The notes: generated by a model not told the origin, from the sequence alone. A stretch of DNA of 11,382 bases from CAYJLC01 sp964370735 (GCA_964370735.1 CAYJLC010000060.1:1-11382), one strand, 5' to 3'; shown: positions 1 through 7,404, counted from the stretch's first letter. Numbers and translations: made by a program.

Positions 1-155
1 TTTGGCATATTTATGCGATTTATTTTCTCTTCGCTCGCATCAATGCAAATTTCAAGGTAATCGTAATTCGCTTTTTTTGCAAATTCTAATTTTTCTCTAA
101 TCGAAAGCCTATTTGGCATAGATTTTTCGTAAAGTCCTATTTTGTAATTATTCAT
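1..155 (-). CDS. ulaE: L-ribulose-5-phosphate 3-epimerase UlaE (N-terminal part only)
   Basis: Only the first 51 codons are in the window; the 3' end lies beyond base 1. UlaE-type epimerases (AP-endonuclease-2-like TIM barrels) interconvert L-xylulose 5-phosphate and L-ribulose 5-phosphate in L-ascorbate breakdown. The translated start, MNNYKIGLYEKSMP, lines up by eye with the 'LGIYEKALP' start I recall for E. coli UlaE. It is followed by an amphipathic helix (LSIREKLEFAKKANYDY) and 'LEICIDASEEKINRI', matching the first beta-alpha-beta unit (VEMSVDE..ERL in E. coli). The ATG at 155-153 lies 3 nt after the TAG of the propeller gene, and its Shine-Dalgarno GGAG overlaps that stop codon, so translation is probably coupled. 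It is the eleventh gene from the operon promoter. Assignment is by recalled similarity, supported by the ulaG/A/B/C context. Confidence 0.88.
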   Translation of the reverse strand, partial: MNNYKIGLYEKSMPNRLSIREKLEFAKKANYDYLEICIDASEEKINRINMP

Positions 156-158
156 ACA

Positions 159-1238
159 CTACTCCACGTTATAAAATGCAATTTCGTCTGTTTCACGATT
201 AGCTGCAACAATTGTTGTTTTGTTGTTATTTTTATAGCAAAATACATTTGCAGGACCAGCATTTTCATCTATTTCTTGAACTTTATATTCGCCATTTTCA
301 AAATATAGAGCAATAAGTGATTTTTTCCCTTGTCTATGACCTAAAATTGCAACATTTTTTCCTAGAACTTCTCCAGACCATAATGCGTGAGAAAAATCAA
401 ATGTTTCGCTGTGAGTATATACTTTTGTGTATACACCGTCGACTAATTTATAAACTTCTAAATTTGCCCCATGAAACGGAGAAAATACAATCATTTCTAA
501 GTTTCCATCGCCATCTAAATCGACTAAAGTCATATCACTAGACGGTAAATCGAGCAAATTTGTCACCTTAAAGCCTAAAGTGCCACTTTTTTTATCAATC
601 ATATAATCTTGTTCAAACTCGTCTTTATCAGTAAGTTCAAATTTATAGATGCCATCTTCGGTACCGACTACAAAATAGTCATTTTCTCCATCGTTACCTC
701 TATAATAGCCATGATTTTTAAGCAGTTCGTCTTTAACCACTTTCATAGGTAATTGATTTTCCTCATTATAAATTGAAAAATCGTTAGGTAATTTTGCAGC
801 GTAAACTTTGCCCTTATATTGCCAATCGTCTTTAAAATCACGACCAGAACAAAGAGTTGCTGCCACTATGTAATATTCACCATCAGTTTTTATAATATCA
901 AATCTATGGACATGAGGTAAGTCAACTAAAGTTTCAACTTTCCATTCACCATCACTTGTAGGTGTTACAACGACTATTTTTGCTTCTTTTGAGTCATTTG
1001 GTGAATAAAATTTATGAGTTGCTAAAAACTTTCCATTAGAATTTGGTATTTGAACCATAGACATAGTTCCACCAGGGCCATCCCACACAGTATCCACTAA
1101 ATTTCCTTCAAGGTCAAACATCAAACATTTATTCACTTTTTCTGCTGCCACTAAAATATAGTCTTTTTCATTATATTTTAACGGAGCTATTGAATAGCAC
1201 TTTTCAAGTGTGTGCGTTTTTGTCTTTGTTACGTTCAT
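159..1238 (-). CDS. Cytosolic VCBS/FG-GAP-like beta-propeller protein, possibly aldos-2-ulose dehydratase-like
   Basis: A 359-residue protein with no signal peptide or membrane segment. It consists of repeated short beta-strand units of the type 'hydrophobic strand - D/N-G turn - hydrophobic strand', as expected of a six- or seven-bladed propeller. A Ca/Mg-type loop DLDGDGNLE is at residues 240-248. Conserved-looking histidine/aromatic patches are at about 54-58 (GPGGT), 75-79 (HKFYS), 109-113 (HVHRF), 254-257 (PFHG) and 283-287 (SHALW). FG-GAP/VCBS propellers are usually extracellular; a cytosolic one within a sugar-acid operon recalls the propeller domain of aldos-2-ulose dehydratase/isomerase, so an enzymatic role (isomerisation or dehydration of a keto-sugar) is possible but is inference. 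The ATG is preceded by GGGTGG and lies 20 nt after the ptsI stop; the TAG is 3 nt before ulaE. The gene is not part of the E. coli ula set. Confidence 0.72.
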   Translation of the reverse strand: MNVTKTKTHTLEKCYSIAPLKYNEKDYILVAAEKVNKCLMFDLEGNLVDTVWDGPGGTMSMVQIPNSNGKFLATHKFYSPNDSKEAKIVVVTPTSDGEWKVETLVDLPHVHRFDIIKTDGEYYIVAATLCSGRDFKDDWQYKGKVYAAKLPNDFSIYNEENQLPMKVVKDELLKNHGYYRGNDGENDYFVVGTEDGIYKFELTDKDEFEQDYMIDKKSGTLGFKVTNLLDLPSSDMTLVDLDGDGNLEMIVFSPFHGANLEVYKLVDGVYTKVYTHSETFDFSHALWSGEVLGKNVAILGHRQGKKSLIALYFENGEYKVQEIDENAGPANVFCYKNNNKTTIVAANRETDEIAFYNVE

Positions 1239-1258
1239 TAATTTCCACCCTTTTTTGT

Positions 1259-2941
1259 CTATTTTATAATTTCCATTACTTGTTCAATAGTATATGCATC
1301 TCGAACTTTTTCAGCGATTTCCTTGCAATCTTTGTAGCTTGCATTGCGAATAATATATTTAATATTAGAAACTTCTGATGCCGAAACGCTGTATTCGTCA
1401 AGTCCCATACCTAAAAGAAGTTTTGCAGCACGAGGGTCGCTTGCAAATTCTCCACACATACCAACTTCGATATTTTCTTTGTGTCCTGCATCAATAACTT
1501 TTTGAATAGCGTGCAAAACAGCTGGGTTAAACGAATTATACATATTAGAAATTTTCTTATTACCTCTATCTACACATAGCATATATTGAGTTAAGTCATT
1601 TGTTCCGATACTAAAGAATTTTACATGCTTTGCAAAGTTTTCGGCACACATAACAGAAGCTGGAGTTTCAATCATCATACCAACTTCGATATCTTGATTA
1701 AAAGCAATTCCTTCTGCTTTAAGTTCGTTTTTGCATATTTCTAAAACATTATTTGCATCTATTAATTCTTCAACCGAAACAATCATAGGATACATAATTT
1801 TTATATGACCAAATGCACTAGCGCGAAGTAATGCGCGAAGTTGAGCTTTGAATACATCTTGAAGTTCTAAAGAAATTCTGATTGCACGATAGCCTAAAAA
1901 CGGATTTTCTTCAACTGGGAACTCAAAGTATGGTAGCCCCTTATCGCCACCGATATCAAGTGTACGAATTATAACTTCGTTGCCACAAGTTAAAACGGCC
2001 TTTTTATAGACTTCAAACTGCTCATCTTCCGTTGGGAATTTTGTGTTTTCCATATATAAAAATTCACTTCTGAATAATCCAACACCATCAATATGGCATT
2101 TAACAGCATTTTCAACATCGGTAACACTACCAACATTTGCACAAATTTTCACACTTTTTCCGTCAGAAGTTTCTGCACTTAAATGAGCAAATTCTTTAAG
2201 CATTGCTTCTTTTTTCTCAAATTCTTCGCGTAGTTCTAGATATTTTTGTTTTGTTTCTTCGTCAGGATTTATAAAAATATCGCCTGTACTTCCGTCCATT
2301 ATAACAAAATCATCGTCTTTAGTTTGTTCTAAAATGCCTGTAACTCCAACTAATGCTGGCAAAGAAACGCTACGCGCCATAATAGAAACGTGGCTTGTAA
2401 CTCCGCCAAGTTCTGTAATAAACCCTAAGATAAAATCTAAGTTTAAACTAGCAGTATCCGACGGAACTAAATCCTCTGCAATTAAAATAACTTCGTCGGT
2501 AATTTCGCTTAAATTCACATCTTTAATGCCTTTGATATTAGCCATAAGTCTGCGTGAAACATCGCGAATGTCTGAAGAACGTTCTCTCATATATTCATCG
2601 TCCATCATTTCAAAAATCATTGCAAATTCTTCTGATGTATTAAATAAAGCTTCCTCAACATTTGCGCCATCTTCTACTTTAGATGTAACGCCTGCAAGCA
2701 AAGCTGGGTCGTTCATAATTTCGATATGACCGGCTAAAACATCACTTTTTTGAGCTAGAATTTCTAAATCTTTTAAAACAACAACAGTCGCATCTGTAAA
2801 TTTTTGTATTTCTGATTTAATATCCGTCGCTTTATAATTACATGGAGATAAATCTGCCTTTTTAACAATTCTGGCATTGCCCATGACAATGCCTTTAGAT
2901 GCAGTTTTCGATACTTTTAAGTGAGACATAGTCTTTGTCAT
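1259..2941 (-). CDS. ptsI: PTS Enzyme I (phosphoenolpyruvate-protein phosphotransferase)
   Basis: Enzyme I autophosphorylates from PEP and passes the phosphate to HPr in the cytosol. At 560 residues it is slightly shorter than the usual 570-575 but complete. The N-terminal HPr-binding and phospho-His domains include GGVTSHVSIMAR (179-190) with the phosphorylated histidine at His184. The C-terminal PEP-binding barrel shows DGVGLFRSEFLYM (285-297), RTLDIGGDK (326-334), the FFSIGTNDLTQYMLCVDRGN signature (442-461) and GMCGEFASDP (494-503) with the catalytic cysteine at Cys496. No key residue is missing. The ATG directly abuts the ptsH TAA with no gap, and its AGGTGAG Shine-Dalgarno lies in the last ptsH codons, implying translational coupling. 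A second ATG four codons in has no ribosome binding site. Finding a ptsHI pair inside a substrate-specific operon, rather than alone, is unusual. Confidence 0.97.
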   Translation of the reverse strand: MTKTMSHLKVSKTASKGIVMGNARIVKKADLSPCNYKATDIKSEIQKFTDATVVVLKDLEILAQKSDVLAGHIEIMNDPALLAGVTSKVEDGANVEEALFNTSEEFAMIFEMMDDEYMRERSSDIRDVSRRLMANIKGIKDVNLSEITDEVILIAEDLVPSDTASLNLDFILGFITELGGVTSHVSIMARSVSLPALVGVTGILEQTKDDDFVIMDGSTGDIFINPDEETKQKYLELREEFEKKEAMLKEFAHLSAETSDGKSVKICANVGSVTDVENAVKCHIDGVGLFRSEFLYMENTKFPTEDEQFEVYKKAVLTCGNEVIIRTLDIGGDKGLPYFEFPVEENPFLGYRAIRISLELQDVFKAQLRALLRASAFGHIKIMYPMIVSVEELIDANNVLEICKNELKAEGIAFNQDIEVGMMIETPASVMCAENFAKHVKFFSIGTNDLTQYMLCVDRGNKKISNMYNSFNPAVLHAIQKVIDAGHKENIEVGMCGEFASDPRAAKLLLGMGLDEYSVSASEVSNIKYIIRNASYKDCKEIAEKVRDAYTIEQVMEIIK

Positions 2942-3205
2942 TTACTCACCTAATCCACTTTCTATCAGTTCAACAACTGATTTTAAATCAGCAACTTCGT
3001 TTTCTCCTTCGCATTTCACTTCAATTTCATCATTACATTTAATTCCGCTAGACATAATGATTAAAACGCTTTTCGCATCTATATTTTTATCACCTTTAAC
3101 AAGTGTAATTTTCGATGTCAAACCTGCACAATATTTGCTTAAAACACCTGCTGGTCTTAAATGTAATCCTGTTGGATTTTTTACTGTAATTTTTTGTGAT
3201 ACCAT
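2942..3205 (-). CDS. ptsH: PTS phosphocarrier protein HPr
   Basis: HPr carries phosphate from Enzyme I to EIIA (here probably UlaC). The 87-residue length is normal for the family. The active site GLHLRPAG (13-20) contains His15 and Arg17. The regulatory site AKSVLIIMSSG (44-54) keeps Ser46, the residue phosphorylated by HPr kinase/phosphorylase in Bacillota, with a hydrophobic patch after it. The protein therefore looks competent both for phosphotransfer and, in principle, for CcpA-dependent catabolite control; paralogues such as Crh or NPr commonly lack one of these residues. The Shine-Dalgarno AGGAG (3219-3215) overlaps the TAG of the upstream membrane-protein gene, and ptsI follows without a gap. 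Whether this is the cell's only HPr or a dedicated second copy cannot be told from the window. Confidence 0.97.
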   Translation of the reverse strand: MVSQKITVKNPTGLHLRPAGVLSKYCAGLTSKITLVKGDKNIDAKSVLIIMSSGIKCNDEIEVKCEGENEVADLKSVVELIESGLGE

Positions 3206-3217
3206 ATTATTTATCTC

Positions 3218-3703
3218 CTATTTCTTAATCATAATCAACTTTTCAATTTTTTGGTCTATCAATACCTCAATGTTTTTTTCTTGAAGTAATCTAATAACTG
3301 GTTTTATTGTATATTTATTAAAATATAATTTGTGAGATTTTTTTTCTGTTTTAATAGTTAAAACAGCTTTGCTTAATTGATGCTCGTCAATTGTTGCGCC
3401 TAATATTTTATCAAACGGAACTGTATAAAGAAATTTTTCAAGTCCTTTATCAGAAAAACCACGTCTAACACCAACACTGCCAAAGATAACAACAAACATC
3501 ATAGTGTTTCTAAGGCTTTCGACGATTGAATTTTGAATATCAAAAGGAAAAAATAGTATCGCGAAAAATATAATTATTGTGAAAGTAAAGAGGTCATCTT
3601 TCCCGCGAAACTTAATTGTTCTATTTCTTTTAATGATAAATAAAACTTCGATAATTGCAAGTACAATTAGTGCAAAGCATATTACATAATTTAAGTATTC
3701 CAT
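3218..3703 (-). CDS. Small membrane protein of unknown function
   Basis: I do not recognise this 161-residue protein. It has three hydrophobic segments (about residues 4-24, 38-55 and 68-79) with a basic, cytosol-type loop between the first two (KRNRTIKFRGK). A soluble C-terminal part of about 80 residues (RRGFSDKGLEKFLYTV..., then alternating strands and a helix ending KIEKLIMIKK) follows and resembles, in general layout only, DUF5673-type bacterial membrane proteins with a small C-terminal beta domain. The ATG at 3703 was chosen because AAAGGAG sits 5 nt upstream; the reading frame extends to a TTG at 3727 that has no ribosome binding site. The gene lies 25 nt after the URO-D-like gene and 12 nt before ptsH, so it is co-transcribed. 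Role in transport or sensing is unknown. Confidence 0.75.
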   Translation of the reverse strand: MEYLNYVICFALIVLAIIEVLFIIKRNRTIKFRGKDDLFTFTIIIFFAILFFPFDIQNSIVESLRNTMMFVVIFGSVGVRRGFSDKGLEKFLYTVPFDKILGATIDEHQLSKAVLTIKTEKKSHKLYFNKYTIKPVIRLLQEKNIEVLIDQKIEKLIMIKK

Positions 3704-3708
3704 ATCTT

Positions 3709-3716
3709 CTCCTTTT
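3709..3716 (-). promoter_or_regulatory. Ribosome binding site deciding the start of the small membrane protein
   Basis: On the minus strand AAAAGGAG is followed after 5 nt by ATG (3703-3701). This favours the 161-residue product over a TTG start eight codons upstream. Confidence 0.75.
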
Positions 3717-3728
3717 GTTATAAGCAAA

Positions 3729-4754
3729 TTATTTATGTTTTCCGTATTTCATAAAGCATTCATAAGCGAATTTCATCGATTCTTCGGTACATCCTATCGC
3801 ATCTAAATAACCATACTCAACACCGATAAGTCCACCTTTTGGTGTCGCCCATTTTTGGGTAAGTTCAATAACTTCTTGCTCGATAGCAGCTTTATCGCCT
3901 GTTGGTAATGTCATTTGAATATCAACAGCGGCTTCAAAGCAAATTCTACCTTGAGCGATTTTCGAAATTTCATCGATACCAACTAAACGTGGTTGGTGGA
4001 TATTTAAAATATCAATTCCAAGCTCGATAAAATCTTCTAAAATACAGTTGATTTTACCATCAGTGTGGAAACGAATATCCATTTCACATTCGTGAGCTTT
4101 ATCGAAAACTCTTTTGTATTGTGGTTTAAATATTTCTCTCCAAACAGTCGGTGGAATCATTAAATTTTCTTGTGTGCCCCAGTCATCGGTAGTATCATAG
4201 CAGTGAATTCTGCCTTTTCCTAGACGATAAGCTTCTTCGATTATACCAATTTGATAATCTGCAAGGTCTTTTGCCATTTTTTCAACATATTCTGGGTCTG
4301 TAATAGAGTCGATTAATGCATTTTCAAACCCTCTTAAAAAGTGCATTCTTTCAAATATACATTGTGGGCTATTTAGTTGGACATATAGTCCTTTTGCCTC
4401 AGCTTCAGCTAAAGCTTCTTCAAGTCCATCAAATCTTCCAGGTGCTTTTGGGTCTGGCATAACATAAGCATCATATTCTTCCCATTCTTCAATAGGAATA
4501 TTTGTAACTTGGCCCATATCAGAACCTGTATGGTCAGAACTTTCCCAGTAGCAACCCCATTCGTCATAAGTGCCATTTTTCGGTCTGTCTTTTTTCTTAA
4601 CCGAATAAGTTTTCGAAGGGTCTCTTTTTCCTTCTGGTGGCAAAACGAATATTCTATAAACATCACCTGCGCCAGCAGTTCTATTAAATCTAATACCAAT
4701 TCTTTCTGGATAAGTGAATTTGATATTTGCTTTCATTATTTCGTAACCTGTCAT
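3729..4754 (-). CDS. Uroporphyrinogen decarboxylase-fold protein (URO-D/MtaA/CmuA superfamily), substrate unknown
   Basis: A 341-residue soluble protein with the features of the large URO-D-like group found in Bacillota catabolic operons, not of haem-pathway HemE. Recognisable segments are QLNSPQCIFERMHFLRGFENALID (127-150), the loop DTTDDWGTQENLMIPP (187-202), an 'EIFKPQYKRVFD' helix (207-218), RFHTDGKI (228-235), and 'LGIDILNIHQP' (245-255), the usual 'iGvDilnpvQ' strand. MtaA/CmuA methyltransferases bind zinc through an HxC-type motif at the RFHTDGKI position; here His230 is present but followed by Thr-Asp, so the Cys is absent and a standard Zn-dependent thiol methyl transfer looks unlikely. 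No corrinoid protein is nearby. It is placed after a strong hairpin downstream of ulaB and before the small membrane protein. AGAGG lies upstream of the ATG. A role in processing a modified sugar acid is inference only. Confidence 0.85.
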   Translation of the reverse strand: MTGYEIMKANIKFTYPERIGIRFNRTAGAGDVYRIFVLPPEGKRDPSKTYSVKKKDRPKNGTYDEWGCYWESSDHTGSDMGQVTNIPIEEWEEYDAYVMPDPKAPGRFDGLEEALAEAEAKGLYVQLNSPQCIFERMHFLRGFENALIDSITDPEYVEKMAKDLADYQIGIIEEAYRLGKGRIHCYDTTDDWGTQENLMIPPTVWREIFKPQYKRVFDKAHECEMDIRFHTDGKINCILEDFIELGIDILNIHQPRLVGIDEISKIAQGRICFEAAVDIQMTLPTGDKAAIEQEVIELTQKWATPKGGLIGVEYGYLDAIGCTEESMKFAYECFMKYGKHK

Positions 4755-4775
4755 AAAAACCTCTCAATCATTTTT

Positions 4776-4809
4776 AGCGAAACGTATAGGATAGCCTATA
4801 CGTTTCACT
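4776..4809 (-). other. Strong intercistronic RNA hairpin between ulaB and the URO-D-like gene
   Basis: A perfect 12-bp inverted repeat, GAAACGTATAGG / CCTATACGTTTC, has a 4-nt loop (4779-4790 / 4795-4806). Read on the minus (transcribed) strand the stem extends by U-G, G-C and A-U to 15 pairs (4776-4790 / 4795-4809). On the plus strand that extension is broken by a C/A mismatch, which favours a function in the operon mRNA. It starts 7 nt after the ulaB stop. It is followed by AAAAA, not a U-run, so it is not an ordinary intrinsic terminator. It may protect the 3' end of an upstream transcript or be an RNA processing point that sets lower expression of the distal genes. Confidence 0.7.
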
Positions 4810-4816
4810 TATAAAA

Positions 4817-5116
4817 TTATTTTAATTCATCTGGAAAATGCTCTTTTACAGCGTCAAGAAGTATTTCTGTAACAGCTTTAATATCAACTAAATTTTTAGT
4901 TTGTGCAATTATTGCTTTGCTTGGTGGTAACATTCCAGACCACTCAGGGCTAGTAAGAACAATGTCAGTATTTGTAAGATAAGTCATTGCTTCTCCGAAA
5001 GAACAAGAATCAACATTTGCATCAATACCATTTTGTTGACAAATATTTTTAACATTGATTTTTAAAAGAGTACTCGTACCCATACCATTTCCACATACAC
5101 ATAAAACATTTAACAT
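4817..5116 (-). CDS. ulaB: PTS EIIB component, L-ascorbate family
   Basis: A 99-residue cytosolic EIIB of the ascorbate/galactitol-like type. The P-loop is at the extreme N-terminus, VLCVCGNGMGTSTLLKINV (4-22). The cysteine before GNGMGTS (Cys8) is the expected phosphorylation site; Cys6 is an additional cysteine. The second half has the Rossmann-like 'DIVLTSPEWSGML' strand-loop (51-63). It takes phosphate from UlaC and donates it to the substrate bound by UlaA. Length matches E. coli UlaB (about 100 residues). It is separated from ulaA by 34 nt containing AGAAAGGT about 9 nt before the ATG. The gene order ulaA-ulaB differs from the E. coli order A-B-C because the EIIA gene lies upstream with ulaG. 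Confidence 0.92.
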   Translation of the reverse strand: MLNVLCVCGNGMGTSTLLKINVKNICQQNGIDANVDSCSFGEAMTYLTNTDIVLTSPEWSGMLPPSKAIIAQTKNLVDIKAVTEILLDAVKEHFPDELK

Positions 5117-5150
5117 AATAAATCTACCTTTCTATTTTTAAAATTAATTA

Positions 5151-6494
5151 CTAAACTTGAATACCAAATAGGCTTCCTATGAATTTGAATATAGCAGTTA
5201 TAGCTACCCATACTGTTGCATAGTCGGCACTTCCTTGCCACCAAGTTAAGTCTAACATGCTAACAGCTAAAGCTGAACCAAAGATTTGAATTAAACCATT
5301 TGTAAAACAAAGAATTATTGCTGCTTTATATCCACCTGCTTTGTTTGCAAATATTGCAATAGTAGCATTATCGAAGAATAGTGGAATAAATCCAGGAATG
5401 ATAAATATTGGTGAACCAGTAACGATAAGTAAGATAACACCTAGGATTTGACCAGTAGCACCAGCTACAAGACCTAAAACAACAGATTTTGGAGCGAATG
5501 CAAAGATTGCAGAACAGTCAACACCAGCTACTGCGCCAGGAAGAATTCTTTGAGAGATACCTTGGAATGAAACCATAAGTTCCCCAACAAACATTCTAAC
5601 TCCAGAAAGTAATACTACGATATTTGCAGTAAGTGAGAAAGTAATCCAGAATAATAAGATTATATCATTTTTAAGAGCCGTTTGTTTATAAGCTTCTGTT
5701 CTTAATAAATCAATATTTTCAGGACCAATTACTAAGAAGATTGCAACAACTGAAATTAACATTACAAGTGCAGTTGCGATAATATTGTCTTGTAAGATAT
5801 TAAGTGATTCTGGCATTTTCTTTTTCTCAATGTCATCTTTTTCAGCAGAACCTAATTTAGGAGCTACTTTATATGCAACATAAGACATGAACATTTGTTG
5901 GTGAGCTATTGTAAATCCAGCACCACCAGTTACATGGTCTGTTGCTTTAATAAGCATTGTAGAAGTATAGCCTTGGTAAATCGCTGTTATTAATGCTGCG
6001 ATTAATACTGTTGGAATCATATCTAAACGTAAGAAATACCAAACAATATAAACACTTACAGCTGATTGAGTAAGCATTACGTTACCTGTTAAAAATACCG
6101 CTCTTATTTTTGTGAATTTTTTTAGTGCTACAAACACTAAGTTTAATACGAATGCTGCTAAAAGTGTGTAAATACCCCAAGTTGCACCCATTCCAACGCC
6201 TAAAACAAGATCCATTTTTTCGTATGCTGCTGTCATTGTTGGATATGTATTAAGACCAGCACCTTGGATACCTGTTGCTGTTTGTACTGCTGCAAGTAAA
6301 TGATTGAAGTTTGCGATTAAAGTACCAGAACCCATTCCAAGTACCAAAATACCGATACTTGCTTTAAAAGCACCTGATAATGCTTTTGAAAACTTTTGTT
6401 TCATAGCTATATAGCCTATAAAAACAACTAATCCCATTAAAATAAACGATTGCCCAAAAATTTGATTTAAAAATAGATCTAATATATAATCCAT
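5151..6494 (-). CDS. ulaA: PTS EIIC component, L-ascorbate permease
   Basis: A 447-residue polytopic membrane protein; the E. coli protein is about 465. It transports L-ascorbate and allows its phosphorylation at C6 by UlaB. Family-typical features by eye are the N-terminal helix MDYILDLFLNQIFGQSFILMGL (1-22), followed by VFIGYIAMKQKFSKALSGAFKASIGILVLGMGSG (24-57), then GGAGFTIAHQQMF (190-202) in the conserved substrate-binding region, and GVDCSAIFAFAPKSV (324-338). Roughly ten hydrophobic helices are visible, with a charged cytosolic loop at about 213-228 (KLGSAEKDDIEKKKMP). An excellent Shine-Dalgarno, AGAGGAGG, precedes the ATG. The 67-nt gap to the upstream HAD gene contains no recognisable terminator or promoter. 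Related but distinct substrates cannot be excluded for this family. Confidence 0.94.
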   Translation of the reverse strand: MDYILDLFLNQIFGQSFILMGLVVFIGYIAMKQKFSKALSGAFKASIGILVLGMGSGTLIANFNHLLAAVQTATGIQGAGLNTYPTMTAAYEKMDLVLGVGMGATWGIYTLLAAFVLNLVFVALKKFTKIRAVFLTGNVMLTQSAVSVYIVWYFLRLDMIPTVLIAALITAIYQGYTSTMLIKATDHVTGGAGFTIAHQQMFMSYVAYKVAPKLGSAEKDDIEKKKMPESLNILQDNIIATALVMLISVVAIFLVIGPENIDLLRTEAYKQTALKNDIILLFWITFSLTANIVVLLSGVRMFVGELMVSFQGISQRILPGAVAGVDCSAIFAFAPKSVVLGLVAGATGQILGVILLIVTGSPIFIIPGFIPLFFDNATIAIFANKAGGYKAAIILCFTNGLIQIFGSALAVSMLDLTWWQGSADYATVWVAITAIFKFIGSLFGIQV

Positions 6495-6561
6495 TTTAAT
6501 ATCCTCCTCTAATTTATTAAAGTTAATTCGCCAAAACTATCCTATATTGATTTTTCTTGTT

Positions 6562-7404
6562 TTAATATTTATTTAATACTTTTTCAAGATACTTTGCAAC
6601 TCCATCAGCGTTATTGCTATCTGTTATATAAGTAGCTTCGTCTTTAAGTTCTTTTATTGCGTTTTCCATTGCAATTTTATAAGTTGCAACGGAAAACATA
6701 CTAAGGTCATTGTCAAAATCTCCAAAAACACAAACATTATCAGAAGTTATTCCTAAATTGTCCATAATTTTTTGCAAAGCTGTTTTTTTAGAAACATTCG
6801 ATTCAAATGTTCCGACTAAACCATAGCCTGTGCTTTCGGAATGCAGTTTATCATTTTGGCTTATAAATATAGTATAAGCATTGCTTTTAGTTTCGTTTTG
6901 TTCATATAAAACTATTTTTACGATTTGTTCATCTTGAGGAACTTCGCTTGCACCTGCAATTTTTGAAAATGCAAGTTTTTTGTTGCAACCATACTCAGCA
7001 GTCAAATTCTCATACTTTTTAATTCGTCCGGTTAATGCATCGTCATTGATATAAATATGGTCAATTGAATACATTGAAAACGACATTTTGTTTGAAAATA
7101 TATAATCTAAAACCATAGAAACTAAATCTTTATGGATTATTGATTTATGTATTATATTATTTTGCTTTTGAACAAGAGCACCGTTGCTTGAAATAAGATA
7201 ATCTACACCATCAATTTGATGACTATAAATCGACATCATTTCAGAATATCGTCCTGATGCGAAACAAACCTTAATACCTTCGTTTTTGCATTTTTTAAGA
7301 ACACTAATCGTATAATCGCTCATTTCGCTTTTATCATTTAGTAGCGTTCCGTCTAAATCGCAAACAACAAGCTTAATTTGATTTTTGCTTGGTATTTCTT
7401 GCAT
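6562..7404 (-). CDS. Cof-type HAD-superfamily sugar-phosphate phosphatase
   Basis: A 280-residue cytosolic phosphatase with all four HAD motifs. Motif I is DLDGTLL (16-22; nucleophile Asp16, acid/base Asp18); motif II is FASGR (48-52, Ser50); motif III is in SKKTALQKI (205-213, Lys206 or 207); motif IV is GDFDNDLSMF (228-237). The C2 cap between motifs II and III (about 80-195) and the ending ATYITDSNNADGVAKYLEK are typical of the Cof/YidA group, which hydrolyses small phosphorylated sugars. The gene lies between ulaC (13-nt gap) and ulaA, so it belongs to the same transcript. It may dephosphorylate excess or dead-end phospho-sugars from the PTS; this is inferred from position and the exact substrate is not predictable. 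A modest AGAGGTG precedes the ATG. Confidence 0.9.
   Translation of the reverse strand: MQEIPSKNQIKLVVCDLDGTLLNDKSEMSDYTISVLKKCKNEGIKVCFASGRYSEMMSIYSHQIDGVDYLISSNGALVQKQNNIIHKSIIHKDLVSMVLDYIFSNKMSFSMYSIDHIYINDDALTGRIKKYENLTAEYGCNKKLAFSKIAGASEVPQDEQIVKIVLYEQNETKSNAYTIFISQNDKLHSESTGYGLVGTFESNVSKKTALQKIMDNLGITSDNVCVFGDFDNDLSMFSVATYKIAMENAIKELKDEATYITDSNNADGVAKYLEKVLNKY

Noticed and set aside
2334..2729. 131-codon open frame on the plus strand.
   Set aside because: It is entirely antisense to the well-conserved ptsI coding region, with no ribosome binding site or recognisable domain.
4409..4699. 96-codon open frame on the minus strand in another frame of the URO-D-like gene.
   Set aside because: Shadow of a clearly recognisable protein in the main frame; no start signal.
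4776..4809. Reading the ulaB/URO-D hairpin as an intrinsic terminator.
   Set aside because: On the transcribed strand it is followed by GCUAAAAAU rather than a run of U, and genes continue downstream with short gaps.
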